Below are positions 20,361 to 31,808 of a DNA stretch of 64,000 nt, piece by piece; position 1 is the stretch's first letter; every line of letters starts with the position of its first letter. The position numbers and the translations under genes were made by a program. The notes under the pieces were generated by a model. The model saw nothing but the letters and a program-made list of their open reading frames with translations, was not told where the DNA came from and did no database searches. Origin of the DNA: Limnephilus marmoratus (taxonomy: Eukaryota > Arthropoda > Insecta > Trichoptera > Limnephilidae); NCBI GenBank assembly GCA_917880885.1, contig OU862913.1, positions 39,775,460-39,839,459 of the forward strand, in the 5' to 3' direction.

Positions 20361-21206
20361 AACATATAATTCTTAAGAGTTTTAGTTGTAAAGTTGTATA
20401 GACAAGCAATTTAATTAGAGTGTGTTACTAGAATTTACGCTGAATTTTTGGAATAATGTTGTATATGAACGACTTCACATACAACGTTACTCCACAAAAC
20501 GTTTTTTTAACTCTTCGTACCTTACAGAAAGCAACATGCTCTTCTTACATAAATGTACACATCTCATTGATGTATTTGAGCTCGAAAAGTAAAAAAAAAC
20601 GATATGAATAAATGATATAAAAATTATATGAACAACCATTTACATTCTCGATATCGTCTTGAGATCAACACACAACATTATTCCACAAAACTATTTCAAC
20701 GGATAAAAAGCAGGCTTAATAATATTTTTTCTGGATAAATTCTACTTTCCTGCATTGTTCAGATTCTTGGCTTTAAAGACTTTCTAGTTGAAGCCATAAG
20801 ACGCTCGTTTTCTCCCATAAATTAGACCATGCACCATGATTTTAATAATTGGCATTATACAACATTCTTCCACAAACCAAACTTTAAAAGGCTGCCACAG
20901 GCCTAAAAAAATTACCATAATCCATACATTAAAAGATGCGTATTAATATACCCAACATTATTCCACCAATAACTCAATATTGATAGTTTTGTTGAATACA
21001 ACATTATTCCGGGCAAGGGCTTATTTATCACAGTTTGGTCCAGATAACTTCGGACGTTTTGAATATTTCGTTCCAAATGAAGGTGATTACTTAAAGCCAT
21101 TTTAGACCCGTTAATTAGATTAAAGAATATGTATTCGGTTGCAGGTCTAATTTATTTTGAGCTGGGACCAAATACCACATTAAATCGGATAGCTTTCACA
21201 AAAGCC

Positions 21207-23057
21207 ATGGATCTTCCCCCAGAGAGTGTTTCCATCAAAGTGGAACCAGGATTCCAGGATGGGGGTGCAGGTGAAATGCAGGACACGAATATATATATCG
21301 ACCTCCCAGATGTAAAGAAGGAATGTTTGCAGTATGCGGAGAGTACTCCGACAACCAGTACGTTGCATTTCATAAAATTTTTAAAAAAAAGTTGATTTCA
21401 TTCAATCAACGATTAAGATCTTCAATCGCTGGTTGAATGTTTTCTTGAAATGGCTTTAGCCGTATTTGTTGACTAGATCTGAATAGTCAGGTACTTCCCC
21501 ACTTTCCTCTTCCCCATCTCTCTTCCTTCCTATCTTACCTTCAGCTTCACAGCGTACCCTAACTGGGGATGCCAAAGTCTCACTGGCTCCAGGCGGTTGG
21601 GAACAGTGGGGACTCTTGTGCGGTATTCACTTAAAAAAATGGGTCTGGTTTTTGAAATCTATGTTCGTTTTGGAATGTTTTAAAGTAAAAGCAAACGCTT
21701 GTTTACGATGAGACGTTCCTCCTTGCCACCAAGAGTCCTTCAAGTTAAAATAAAGCTGTTTAAAATTTCTAATTCTATTTCCAATTTACCCCTTCTTTTT
21801 GCAATTTACCCCTCCTTTGTAGTCGTATGTTATTATTTATTTTTTATTGTATAACAAAAATATTATTCAAATCGCTTTCCAGTTCTCTCTCGGAAAGGGA
21901 CGACAGTTTTTTCAGGTGTGATACTCGGTGTGTCTCGACATATTATCAATGTATTTTTATGTTGTCATTCTAGGCAGTATTGTTGTGGAAACTGTTACCA
22001 TCAAGGCAGAATCTGGACCCTTACAAGAATATGGAGGGAGAAGTCCTGATATGGAAAGAGACGTCAACCTCCTAGATGTTAAAAAGAAATGCTTAGATCA
22101 GAAAAAGAAGAAATTACCTGAATTATTTTCTGAAAGAATTATCCAGAAATCTGGTAATAACAGATTTATTTGCTTGAATTAGATTTACTTCAAATATGTT
22201 TAATTAGCATTTAATTTTAACTTTTAAGTCTAATCCACCATATTTTTTCAGATCTTAGGACGCTTCCTAGAGAAAAAATTTACTCGTGCTCCGACTGCAG
22301 TAATTCATATACTCAAAAGGCACATCTGAAAAATCACTTTCGGACTCACTCTGGAGAAAGGCCTTTTTCATGTCCCGACTGCACTGATTCGTTTTCTCAT
22401 AAGGGAAATCTAAAAAGCCACATGTTGACCCACACCGGAGAAAGGCCTTTTTCATGTTCCGACTGCGAATACGCATGTTATCAAATCAGTAATTTGAAGA
22501 GACACAAACTGACTCACAGTGGAGAAAAACCCTTTTCATGTTCAGACTGTACATATTCGTGTTCTCGAAAAGAACGGCTAAAAAGCCACTTGCTGACTCA
22601 CAGTGGAGTAAAACCTTTTTCGTGTTCCAAATGCAACTATTCATGTTTTCAAATCAATGTTTTGAAGAGGCACAAACGGACTCACAGTGGAGATAAACCT
22701 TTTTCATGTCCCAACTGCAATTATTCATCTTTAACCAATCAGCAATTAAAAACTCACATGCTGACTCACAGTGGAGAAAAACCTTTTTCTTGTTCCAACT
22801 GCAACTATGCATGTTCTCAACTCAGTAATTTGAAGAGACACGAACTAACTCACAGTGGAGAAAAACCCTTTTCGTGTTCTGACTGTACATATTTGTGTTC
22901 TCACAAAGGACTGCTAAAAAGCCACTTGCTGACACACAGTGGAGTAAAACCTTTTGCGTGTTCCGAATGCAACTATTCATGTTCTCGAATCAGTGATTTG
23001 AAGAAACACAAACAGACTCACAATGGAGTATCAGTTATTGGAAGCGATAAAAACTGA
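21207..23057 (+). CDS. Zinc-finger gene A: 2 dual-SUMO-motif modules + 9 C2H2 fingers
   Basis: Exons 21207-21357, 21974-22153 and 22252-23057 join in frame (all junctions phase 1) to 378 residues. Exon 1: module 1 with SIKVEPG and DVKKECL. Exon 2: module 2 with TIKAESG and DVKKKCL, where the second site has lost its Glu, plus an extra lysine-rich insert. Exon 3: nine C-x2-C-x12-H-x3-H fingers with THSGEKPFSC-type linkers and helices such as QISNLKRH and RKERLKSH. Fingers 3-5 and 7-9 are clearly duplicates of each other. It is likely a nuclear DNA-binding protein; target unknown. The 5' UTR probably begins at an acceptor at 21144; the acceptor used just before ATG in genes B and C is AA instead of AG here. 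AATAAA lies near 23210. The start is placed at MDLPPES because B and C start the same way. Confidence 0.8.
21445..21640 (+). mobile_element. SINE-D 3' part in gene A intron 1
   Basis: GCTTTAGCCGTATTTGTTGA, GAATAGTCAGGTACTTCCCC and CTGGCTCCAGGCGG blocks, ending in an A-run at 21632; the head is missing. Confidence 0.6.
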
Positions 23058-23240
23058 ATCACTTTTTCCATGTCCCGACTCCAATTTGTCATGTTTTACA
23101 AAAGGACATCCAAAAATTCACATGTTTACCAACGGCAGAGAAAAACCTTTTTAATGTTCTGACTGCTAAAAAGGACGGCTAAGAAGCCACTTGATGTGTC
23201 CCATTGCAAAATAAACATTCATTCACAAACTGACTCACGA
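23058..23240 (+). pseudogene. Decayed finger repeats after gene A
   Basis: After the TGA the finger pattern goes on with lesions: TTTTTCCATGTCCCGACTCC, AAAATTCACATG and GAGAAAAACCTTTTTAATG (a stop where Ser should be). At least three former fingers can be traced, so the array was longer before it was cut short. Confidence 0.7.
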
Positions 23241-23329
23241 TAGAAAACTGTAGAACTACTTACAAATAGATTCAGAAAACATACTTACCTAGCAGGTCAC
23301 TTCTGATAAACACACTTTGATTAGAAAGT

Positions 23330-23610
23330 TTATGCTTTGGGAAGATACTGGTTGAGGGAGGCCTTTCGACCTCTCCAGCAGGACCCTATTGGAATATTGC
23401 CTTATACCGCAGTGGGAGGGATGGATTTGTACGTCCTTTAATCCTGGACACACTGATTCCCGGATTCTTATCCACATCGAATATATTTTTCCTTCCCAGA
23501 ACTTCCTCTCCTCCCTTTCCCAAAGAGACCCTTCAAACAGCATACCCAAATAAGTCATTGGCCCTGAGAGGAATTATTTTTCTCTAGACTTCTTGAGAAG
23601 AGCTAATTAA
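23330..23610. repeat. Rep-A, 5'-truncated copy
   Basis: Holds GAGGGAGGCCTTTCGACCTC, CAGTGGGAGGGATGGATT, TCCTGGACACACTGA and the terminal GGCCCTGAGAGGAATTATTT block. Confidence 0.6.
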
Positions 23611-23764
23611 AAAAAAGTATTTTACTTCCCCTACATTTCTTATTTTCACGTTTTTGTATAACTGTATTTTATAAATGTTTATTTTTTTAATATATATTGT
23701 ATGTAAAAAAATATTAATTATTTTACGCACCAGATTTAAATGTCCGGGTTTAATTTCCCCACAG

Positions 23765-23992
23765 GAAAAACTAAACCCTTTCACACACTTCCCAAATGAT
23801 CATATGGTCAGTCCACGCTATGCAATTGCACTATATAAGTATTATAAATACAAAACAATACAAGAACAACATGTCAACCTACCAGAGACCAAATGGGAAA
23901 ATAATTCACCGATTCCAGATATTTTCATCAGAGGGTTCGGCTCTGTGGAATTCCTAATTGAACCTATAAATCCTACTGATCCCTCAATATAA
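23765..23992 (+). CDS. Possible terminal exon of an unidentified gene
   Basis: A strong acceptor (TTAATTTCCCCACAG) ends at 23764. The frame then stays open for 75 codons to TAA at 23990-23992, and an AATAAA lies near 24053. The predicted piece starts EKLNPFTHFPNDHMVSPRYA and ends with a GFGSVEFLIEPINP-like stretch. Its composition looks coding and it is not repeated in the window. I do not recognise the family, and I found no upstream exons. It could be a captured exon or a retro-copy. Confidence 0.35.
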   Translation, partial: EKLNPFTHFPNDHMVSPRYAIALYKYYKYKTIQEQHVNLPETKWENNSPIPDIFIRGFGSVEFLIEPINPTDPSI

Positions 23993-23999
23993 ATATTTA

Positions 24000-24870
24000 A
24001 AAATTCTTTTGTAATCCTACATGTATTTATTTATGTAAATTTTATTATCATTGAATAAATCACTTTAAAAAGTATAATTATGCTGTTTACAAAATAAGTA
24101 TTCACAGATTTGTTTTTTAGATTTTTTTTATGTTTCTCTTTTATAGAAGCAGGCGCTTGTGATTAAAAGAGTATATAATTAGTTCTGATTTAAGTAACTT
24201 AAAAATATAAGTTAAGTATATTAATTATGAAGATAATTTCATCATTTTGTTTTTTTTACATTACTATTATTTTTTTTAAATTTCATAATATTTTATTTGT
24301 TAAAGGTTTTTGGCTACCACACTTAGCTAATGTCCGTGTTGTGGTAGTCATACATTTAATATTTTAAATAGGAATTAAAAAATACGATTCTATTGAAACA
24401 GATAATAAACATACTAAATAAAAATAAATACATAAAGTAACTGAAAAATACAGAAAAAAAAAATATTTTAAAGAAAAATAGAAATAAAAATTCAAATTCA
24501 AATTATTGAATTGATCTTTAATCGTTTTTAATAGGCATTTATCGTATTTGATTGTTTGAAGATTGGCTATTATTAAGTTTTTTTTCCCTATTTAATAAAA
24601 AAAGTACGTAAACGGGCGAATAGAAACTAAGAATAAAATATAAAACCTTTGAAATCACACTCACATAGACACATCTTCAATATAAGAAAACTTGTATAAG
24701 GTACATAAAATAGGTATATTTGTTTCTGGAAAAATAAAAGTAATGGAAAAAACAATATTTATATTGATTAGCTTCAACATGAATTAGAAGTATAACTCCC
24801 AGATCAGAATATTATTTATATAAAGTCTTGGAATAGAGGAATTTTGATAAGCCAGTATCCTGATGTTGTT
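24000..24870. other. AT-rich intergenic stretch, nothing recognised
   Basis: Long A and T runs, no coherent ORF, and no repeat blocks that I can match elsewhere in the window. Confidence 0.5.
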
Positions 24871-24873
24871 AAA

Positions 24874-26090
24874 TTAAGAGGATAATAAATATCGGCAAGA
24901 TATTTTGTTTATATGGATATTGATTAATTGAAGCAATTCAGGACATTCAATTTTATAACGCAGAATTTTATGCAATAGTTTTAAAACTGTGCTGATTCGG
25001 CTTTCTGAAAGTTTCAAAGGAGACATTTTATCCAGGAGGTAATTATAATCAATATTTTGAATAGTAATGCGTAATTTATAGTTTGTGTATCTCAGAAACT
25101 TATATTGAATCTTTACAATATTGTCGGAACGAATATTGAAAAAGGGAAACCATAACGTAGTTGTTTTTGGTTGGCAGCTCAAAAGGATTTTATATAACAT
25201 GACAAATGTGCATAAATTATTGAAGTCTTTTGCAGCTCTCAAAACAAAGCCAAGGGTCCTGAGGGCTATGTTTATAATATTATTAACACGACATACAAAG
25301 GTAAGTTGGATAGACAACGGTACATCTAGGTCAATATTACCTTAACGCAATTAATTTTTTTTTTATAAAATAAATGAACTCTATGTTCAGTGCTAATTTG
25401 TTGTTAGAGCACCATTCAAAAAGATAACATTAGTTAGTTTAATATAATGCAATCATTAACGTGATTAACCCATTGTATAATTTCATATCATCAGCAAAAA
25501 GTAACATGTTTATGTTAGTACATACTTCAAGAAAGTCATTTATAAATAAAAAAAAAAGAAAATGGGCCCTAGTTGGGAGCCTTGCGGCACTCCACTTTCG
25601 CTAGAGATTAGTATAAATTTGTGCAATTTATTTTCACACGAGACTTCTTTCGGACGAACAGCTTACAAACCAATTCAGTACATTACCAAAAACTAAAAGT
25701 GTCGCTAAGTTATTGATTAATATTTTGTGTCACATCTTGCCAAAGGCTTTGCTATAGTCAGTATTATACTGAGTCTAGCTGGCATCATACAGTTAGTCCA
25801 CCAACAGAACTATTTCCTAGGCTAATATCTAATGGAAGGATATGATCTTTACTAACCAGATCTTTGTGTAACTGAAGTAGTTCAAATTTATCGTAAATTT
25901 TTTTAAGTGGGGGAACTGGGTAATCCTGCATTTAGTAAAAAATACGTTGGTAATTTTTAATAGTATTTTTTTATATACTAATTTTGATTCGCATGTGAAA
26001 ACTTTAAAATTTTTTTATGAAGTTGGAAAGGGCGTTTGATATAATTAATCATAACATACTGATTAGAAAACTTATGTATAAAAATAATTG
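24874..26090 (-). mobile_element. Decayed CR1/Jockey-group LINE (RT region)
   Basis: The minus strand preserves an RT core near 25480-25620 (GVPQGSQLGPIFF, FADDMKLYN) and the post-RT region at 24874-25317 (TLGFVLRAAKDFNN, KIQYKFLRYTNYKL). Several stops and frameshifts separate them. It is an older relative of the intact element at 53-57 kb. Confidence 0.75.
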
Positions 26091-26279
26091 TCTATCTTAA
26101 AGCCCTGTTCAGACCCAGCTACAAACTATAAAATATCATAGCACGCAATTATCGCTCTCCACACAATCCGTTCAGACCGTTCACATCTAAATGGTTTAAG
26201 CATAGATCAACCATAGACATTACACATCTAACACTTTAATCGCCCCTCAGGCGATTTGCCAAAAGTTTAGATGCTTATC

Positions 26280-27561
26280 AGAACATGAAAAATTGCAGTA
26301 AGAGCAGGAGAATGGTTTTCTTTAGCTTGAACATGAATGTGTATAGTTAAGCGTCCTTTGGTTGAACTTGAATAGCTACGTTAACCCTCCGCCCTTCGCG
26401 CCTTTTTTTTAATGCGAGGTGTCGCGCGGGGTCGCTTAGGACCCCAAAAATAAATATGATTAAATTGTTTTTATAGCATACATTTTATGTGCTATTTTAA
26501 TTGATAATAGTCATGTGATATTGACTGCATTGAAATAAAAATAAACAAAAAAATAGATATTTTTTTTCAATGCAAAAGCTTAAATATCAACAAGGAACAT
26601 TCTTTTATAATTTTGAATCAAACTTTTTTAATAGTAAACATAAAAAAAATTTAACCAATTTCTTTCAAACTCATAACTATTTGAGATTGATACAGACTTA
26701 TTGTAATTACAACAAAAAAAATCAACAAAATACAATTAAAAAACATGTTAACTTGATTTTTCATGGTATTTTGTTGATTTTTGTGAGCCACACGCCGAAA
26801 CACAAGTCTATATCTCACATTGCACATGCGCAGATTGAATGTTCACGGCGCTAGCGTTCAGTATAGTCTCTTTTAGGAAGCTTCCTAAAGTAAGGAATCA
26901 GTTGGAACATTTTAAATGTACATAATTAGCATTTCTGTAAAACCTGGGCTTTTAAAGACCCCACGTGACGGGTAGAGGGTTAAGGGCGTGAGAATGGGTT
27001 TTCTTTAGTATTAGTGCAAACGTGTATAGTAAAGACGGATTTTCTGGAATATAAATAGCTACATTAAGAGCAGGAGGGTTTTCTTTAGTTTGAGTACGTA
27101 AGAACATGAATAGCCACAGTAAGAGCACGAGAATGGTTTGTCTTTAGAATGAGTGAGAATGTGCGTAATTAAGTTTGACTTAAGTACATTTGCATAATCA
27201 CAGGAAGAGCAGGAGGATTGTTTATTTTGGTATGAATACAAATATGTACGTTAAGCGTGATTTTGTGGAACATGATTAGCTACAGTAAAAGCATCAGAAC
27301 GGTTTTTCTTTAGTATGAGTGCGAATGTGTGAAATAATGTTTGACTTTAGCAGGCATGAAAAGCTACAGTAAGAGCAGGAAAATAGCTTTTCTTTAGTGT
27401 GAATACGCTAATGTTTAGTTAAGTGTTTCCTCTGTGAACATGAATAACTGCAGTAAGAGCATGAAAATAGCTATTCTTTAGTATGAGTACCCTCGTGCAT
27501 AGTTACATAAGTCTGACTTCTGTGAATACGGATGGCTACAATAAAATCAGGAGAATGGTTT
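26280..27561 (-). pseudogene. Decayed 3' finger array of gene C
   Basis: The minus strand continues the finger repeats of gene C, with the Cys-Cys spacing and THTK linkers still traceable (for example 27059-27241, CSSCDYANVLKSNLITHILTH). Stops, frameshifts and small deletions occur in nearly every unit. The first lesion is the TAA that ends gene C in a linker. A piggyBac-like MITE (26385-26979) splits the array, with finger sequence on both sides. Confidence 0.75.
26385..26979. mobile_element. piggyBac-like MITE, TTAA-flanked
   Basis: TTAA at 26381-26384 and 26980-26983 flank an element starting CCCTCCGCCC and ending GGGTAGAGGG. Subterminal GGGTCGCTTAGGACCCC and AAAGACCCCACG echo each other. 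TTAA targets with CCC...GGG ends are typical of piggyBac derivatives. It interrupts a decayed finger repeat, which dates it after the array. Confidence 0.75.
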
Positions 27562-30500
27562 TTATTTAGTATGAGTACGAATGTGTAAAGCTAAGCGCGA
27601 TTTTGTGGAACATGAATAGCTACAATAAGAGCATGAGAATGGTTTTTCTTTAGTATGAGTACGAATGTGTAGAGCTAAGCGCGATTTTGTGGGACATGAG
27701 TATCCACAGTAAGAGCATGAGAACGGTTTTTCTTTAGTATGAGTACGAATGTGTATAGTTAAGCGCGATTTTGTGGAACATGAATAGCTACAATAAGAGC
27801 ATAAGTACGGTTTTTCTTTCGTATGAGTGCGAATGTGTGAAATAATGCTTGACTTTTGCGGGCATGATAAGCTACAGTAAGGGCAGGAGAATAGCTTTTC
27901 TTTTGTATGAATACGCTCGTGTATGGTTAAGTTTTTCTTCTGTGAACATGAATAGTTGCAGTAAGAACATGAAAATGGCTTTTCTTTAGTATGAGTACTC
28001 TCGTGTATAGTTAAGTCTGACTTCTGTGAATACGAATGACCACAGTAAGAGCATGAGAACGGTTTTTCTTTGGTATGAGTACGGATGTGTTTGGTTAAGC
28101 GCGAATTTGTGGAACATGAATAGCTACAATAAGAGCATGAGAATGGTTTTTCTTTAGTATGAGTACGAATGTGTACAGCTAAGCGCGATTTTGTGGGACA
28201 TGAATAGCTACAATAAGAGCATGAGAATGGTTTTTCCTTAGTATGAGTACGAATGTGTACAGTTAAGCGCGATTTTGTGGGACTTGAATAGCCACAGTAA
28301 GAGCATAAGAACGATTTTTCTTTAGTATGAGTCCGCAAATGATTAATTAGATGTGACTTCGATGCAAGTTTTAAATCACATTTTGAACAAGGGAAAGAAG
28401 TTAAATTATTAATTTCCGTTCCGTCTCGTTTTTGTTCAACGATGTTCTTAACACAGAATGCAGCACCTAGAAGAGAAAAAAATATTAAAACTTTCATTGT
28501 TTTATATATACATGGCCCTGAACGTTTAAAATTTACTAGAATATTAATAAAATAATAAATTTAATTTTTAAAACATTATTTTGAAAACAAAGTAAAACTC
28601 GTTGTCTACTTTAACATTTGTGAATCATTGTTGTGAGTTGGCTACCATTAAATAGACCCCGACTATTATTAAACGTCGTTTTATAAGATAATTTGGATTT
28701 TAGATTATTACATAAAAAAATCATGTGCACAAATCAAACGCCGTAGAAGTGAAACCTTCAGAAAACTAAACTTCGAAAGAATGAGTCGAATGCAGATTAT
28801 CAGGAGTAGGATAATTGTAAGGTTTATTTATTATAATACTGTTACCAAGTTTAAAAATTATTTTACATTTTATTCTACTAAGCATCGCACAAAGAGGACA
28901 CCGATAATTCTATCTCTTTCTCTCGCAGGCTAAATCCTGTAGATGTATTTGTTTGTCTCTTTGAAGTATCTCTCCGTTTCATCGAGTTTCAATTCACAAC
29001 GGTGTTAAAGAAGTTTTCACTGCAAAAAAAATATTGACGCATGCGAGCGTTACGGATATTCAAAAGTGTAAATTCCTTAAAGGCGAAAACGTTTGGCCAT
29101 GAATAGTTAATATATATGTACATGAAATTACACGTAATAAACGCTCTTCTGAACAACATTATTTCAAGGACAAAGAAAGCCAGCGGGTTATTCTAAGAAT
29201 GTGGACCCTGCGCTTTGAATGATCCATCCCAAAACTTAACAAACATTCATACAAGAAGGTTCAATAAGCCTTTTTTACTATGTTTTATTTTAGCATGGTC
29301 TATTTTATTTTAAGGGTATTGAATAATATGTGTTTTCAACAAAAATATAAAAGATGGTTTTACCCGTCGTTTGGTGAATTATTTTAGACCGCTCCAAGCA
29401 TTCTATTTTAACATCTGGGGGGATGTCAACTTCTATATATGACATGTCGCTATTTTCTTCGACTTTAGTCTCTGGTTCTGCTTTGATGACGACTTCTATA
29501 TTAGAATGCTCCGTTGTACTTATTTCACCTGATAACAGAAAAACATCAATACAAATTGGTTGTTGTTGTTGGAATTTTTATTGACCTGCTTCTTTCGTAC
29601 CAAAGATACTTAGCAACAAGTTACAAGTAATCTTTTCAGCATTATTGGTCACTTTATAATACATACATTTGGAATGTACCTACCACCGCCGCTGTTTTAA
29701 ACATTATTTTATCATCGAAGACAGAAAAACTTTTTAAAAAGCATTTATTTGGTTATATTAACATTCTTAGGATTTAAAATCCGGAATGACTGATCATTTG
29801 AAAGACGGTTATGGGCACCGCCAACCTCGGGAACCATTTATTAAAAAAAATATTTAAAAAAATAAGTACATATATTTTACCCGCTGTTTGGTGAATTATT
29901 TCAGAGGGCTCCAAACATTCTCTTTTAATATCTGGGACGATATCAATTTCTATATACGAAATGTCGCTATTCTCTTCTTCTCTGGTTCCTGGTTCTGCTT
30001 TGATGGTGACTTCCTCAAGATTAGAATGCTCCGTTGAACATATTTCACCTGATAACAAAAATACTTCATTTAAAATTGGTCAACTAAACTCAATTTTGTA
30101 TCGATGAAAGCTTGCTGAATGCGTTTATTGCCTAGTATTTTGGTGTCTTCGTCCAAAGATTGAGTTCACCGTCGGAGTTTTACTGTCTTTTTTTGTACGC
30201 TTGTCTAACTGGTCTAATAAACATAGTCAAAAATCTAGTTTAGTGGTCATTTTTTTCTAACGTATAATAGCCGTAAATTTTATAAGTACGTCAAACATTT
30301 TGAATATTTGGTTTGTGTCAGTCATTCTACGTTTTTATATATTACCTGTAAGTTTTTTGTGCGATTTCCAAATGACCAATTCTATTACGGATTGACCAAG
30401 GATTGACAAAGTGCAAAATATATTGTTTACAATTGTTTTAGTTTATATGTTGTAGTTTCTTGTGTTTAGGAAAATGTATATTGTTTTGCGGAATTTAATT

Positions 30501-31744
30501 GTGCTTTGTTTGATAGAATGTGTCCATCTGAGGTAATGGTTAATTATGATTCCTAGTAGTTTATTTAGTTTGCTTTTTCTAGAGTAGGGCAATCACAGAT
30601 GTTGGTTGTTAATATAATATGATAATAAAACAAATATAAAACATTTTTCCACTTAATTTTTGTGGAAATTAAACATAGGAGGAAGAAAGTTAAATTAAAA
30701 TTAAGTGGAAAAAAGTTTCATATTTGTTTTATTATAATGTATTATAATGGAATTTCACAATGAATTATCAGTTTCAAAAATTGAAATAAATATTGGTTGT
30801 TATTCGTGTAGTATTTTTGGAGGTGTTCGTATTCGTTTTTGGTCGTCCCGTGCTATTAATACTGACATTGTTAGTTATATTTTCGATATGTTTAGTGTAA
30901 GTATATTTGTATTTAATTCCCCTACATTACACACATTATTCCAGTCTTTAGATTAAAAGAGAAAAACTGTTTTTAACTCGATTTCCATACTGTAGAGATC
31001 ATTTATGTAAATAGTGAATAGAATATTTTGTTTTGAAGATGTCTGCTAGGGCTTTCATAGAAAATAATATGGTAATCCCAAACTGTGCGCTTGCTTCAAC
31101 GCGCAGAATGGAATCTTCATCAGTTCTTAGCCTGTAGACCTGGGGCGCGGGCCACAATCATTATTTCTAACCAATTTCGTAGATTTCGATAAGATCGTAA
31201 ACGGGTATACGCGATGTTCTTGGCTACATTAGATCCATGTCGCGTTGGCGCTCACATTGTGCCGGGTGGTGTTCGATGTCTGTTGTGCGGCCGACGTACT
31301 GAAGTTACGAAGATGTAGCCACGCAAGCGAATATTGTCGCGACAAAACCCTTTGATGCGCGCCAGTTTACCGACAATTCCCCCTTAGGCATTCATCATCG
31401 CCCGTTTACTACGCGATGCTACGATCTATCCGGCCACACATACCGCGATAACGCGAATATTCACCATAGCCCGCTAATGTAGACGCAGCATTAGGAATAA
31501 AATTTCATTAAATATAACAGCCCGAATGAGGGGGGAGTAGGGCTGTTATATTTAATGAAATTTTATAAATAAATAAATATTTCTTACCAGCCGTCTGATT
31601 AATTCTCATTGATTGTTCCAAGCATTCCTTTTTCATGTTCGGCAGGTCTACAGCAACATATCTATCCGGCGTTTCACCTCCGCCTTCTTCCCCAATCCCT
31701 GGCTCCATTTTGACTGTGACACTCTCCAGGGTAGGAAGGTCCAT
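27562..31744 (-). CDS. Zinc-finger gene C: 3 dual-SUMO-motif modules + 10 C2H2 fingers
   Basis: Exons (minus strand) 31744-31588, 30048-29881, 29528-29364 and 28466-27562 join in frame, all phase 1, to 464 residues. Module 1: TVKMEPG and NMKKECL. Module 2: TIKAEPG and DIKRECL. Module 3: VIKAEPE and DVKIECL. All six sites fit hydrophobic-K-x-E. Exons 2 and 3 are so alike, flanks included (TTGTTATCAG), that they are a recent tandem exon duplication. The last exon codes for ten C-x2-C-x12-H-x3-H fingers with THTKEKPFSCSYC linkers; many differ at only a few bases, which suggests gene conversion. The exon 4 acceptor is TCTCTTCTAG; the apparent ATG reading MKVLIFFSLL just upstream is intron. The ORF stops at a TAA inside a finger linker. 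Opposite strand to A and B. Expected role: nuclear DNA binding; target unknown. Confidence 0.8.
28500..29360 (-). other. Gene C intron 3, no feature recognised
   Basis: AT-rich sequence between module 3 and the finger exon. No repeat shared with other parts of the window was recognised. Confidence 0.4.
30607..30740. repeat. Inverted repeat with ~45-bp arms in gene C intron 1
   Basis: Arms ATAATAAAACAAATAT(A/G)AAAC and TTTTTCCACTTAATTTT pair around a ~40-base loop. It may be a small foldback MITE. Confidence 0.6.
31060..31500. other. GC-richer unidentified stretch in gene C intron 1
   Basis: Contains many CpG-rich words (GGCGCTCACATTG, GTGCGGCCGACGTA, CGCGATAACGCG) and no long ORF. Likely the eroded remains of a transposable element; the segment near 31085-31130 has an ACTGATGAAGATTCC-like block. 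Not assigned. Confidence 0.3.
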
Positions 31745-31808
31745 GGCACCCTGTGAGAGCGTTCAACTTACAACGGAAACTCTGAAAAGCTACTTTTAAA
31801 TATGAATT

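Noticed and set aside
28466..28497. Signal-peptide-like start (MKVLIFFSLLGAAFC) of the finger ORF of gene C
   Set aside because: The first residues are intron: a strong acceptor (TCTCTTCTAG) lies inside and the frame joins the module exons in phase 1.
31085..31130. Fifth hammerhead-like core (ACTGATGAAGATTCC ... GAAGC)
   Set aside because: GAAGC replaces GAAAC and no stem II forms, so the core is not met.
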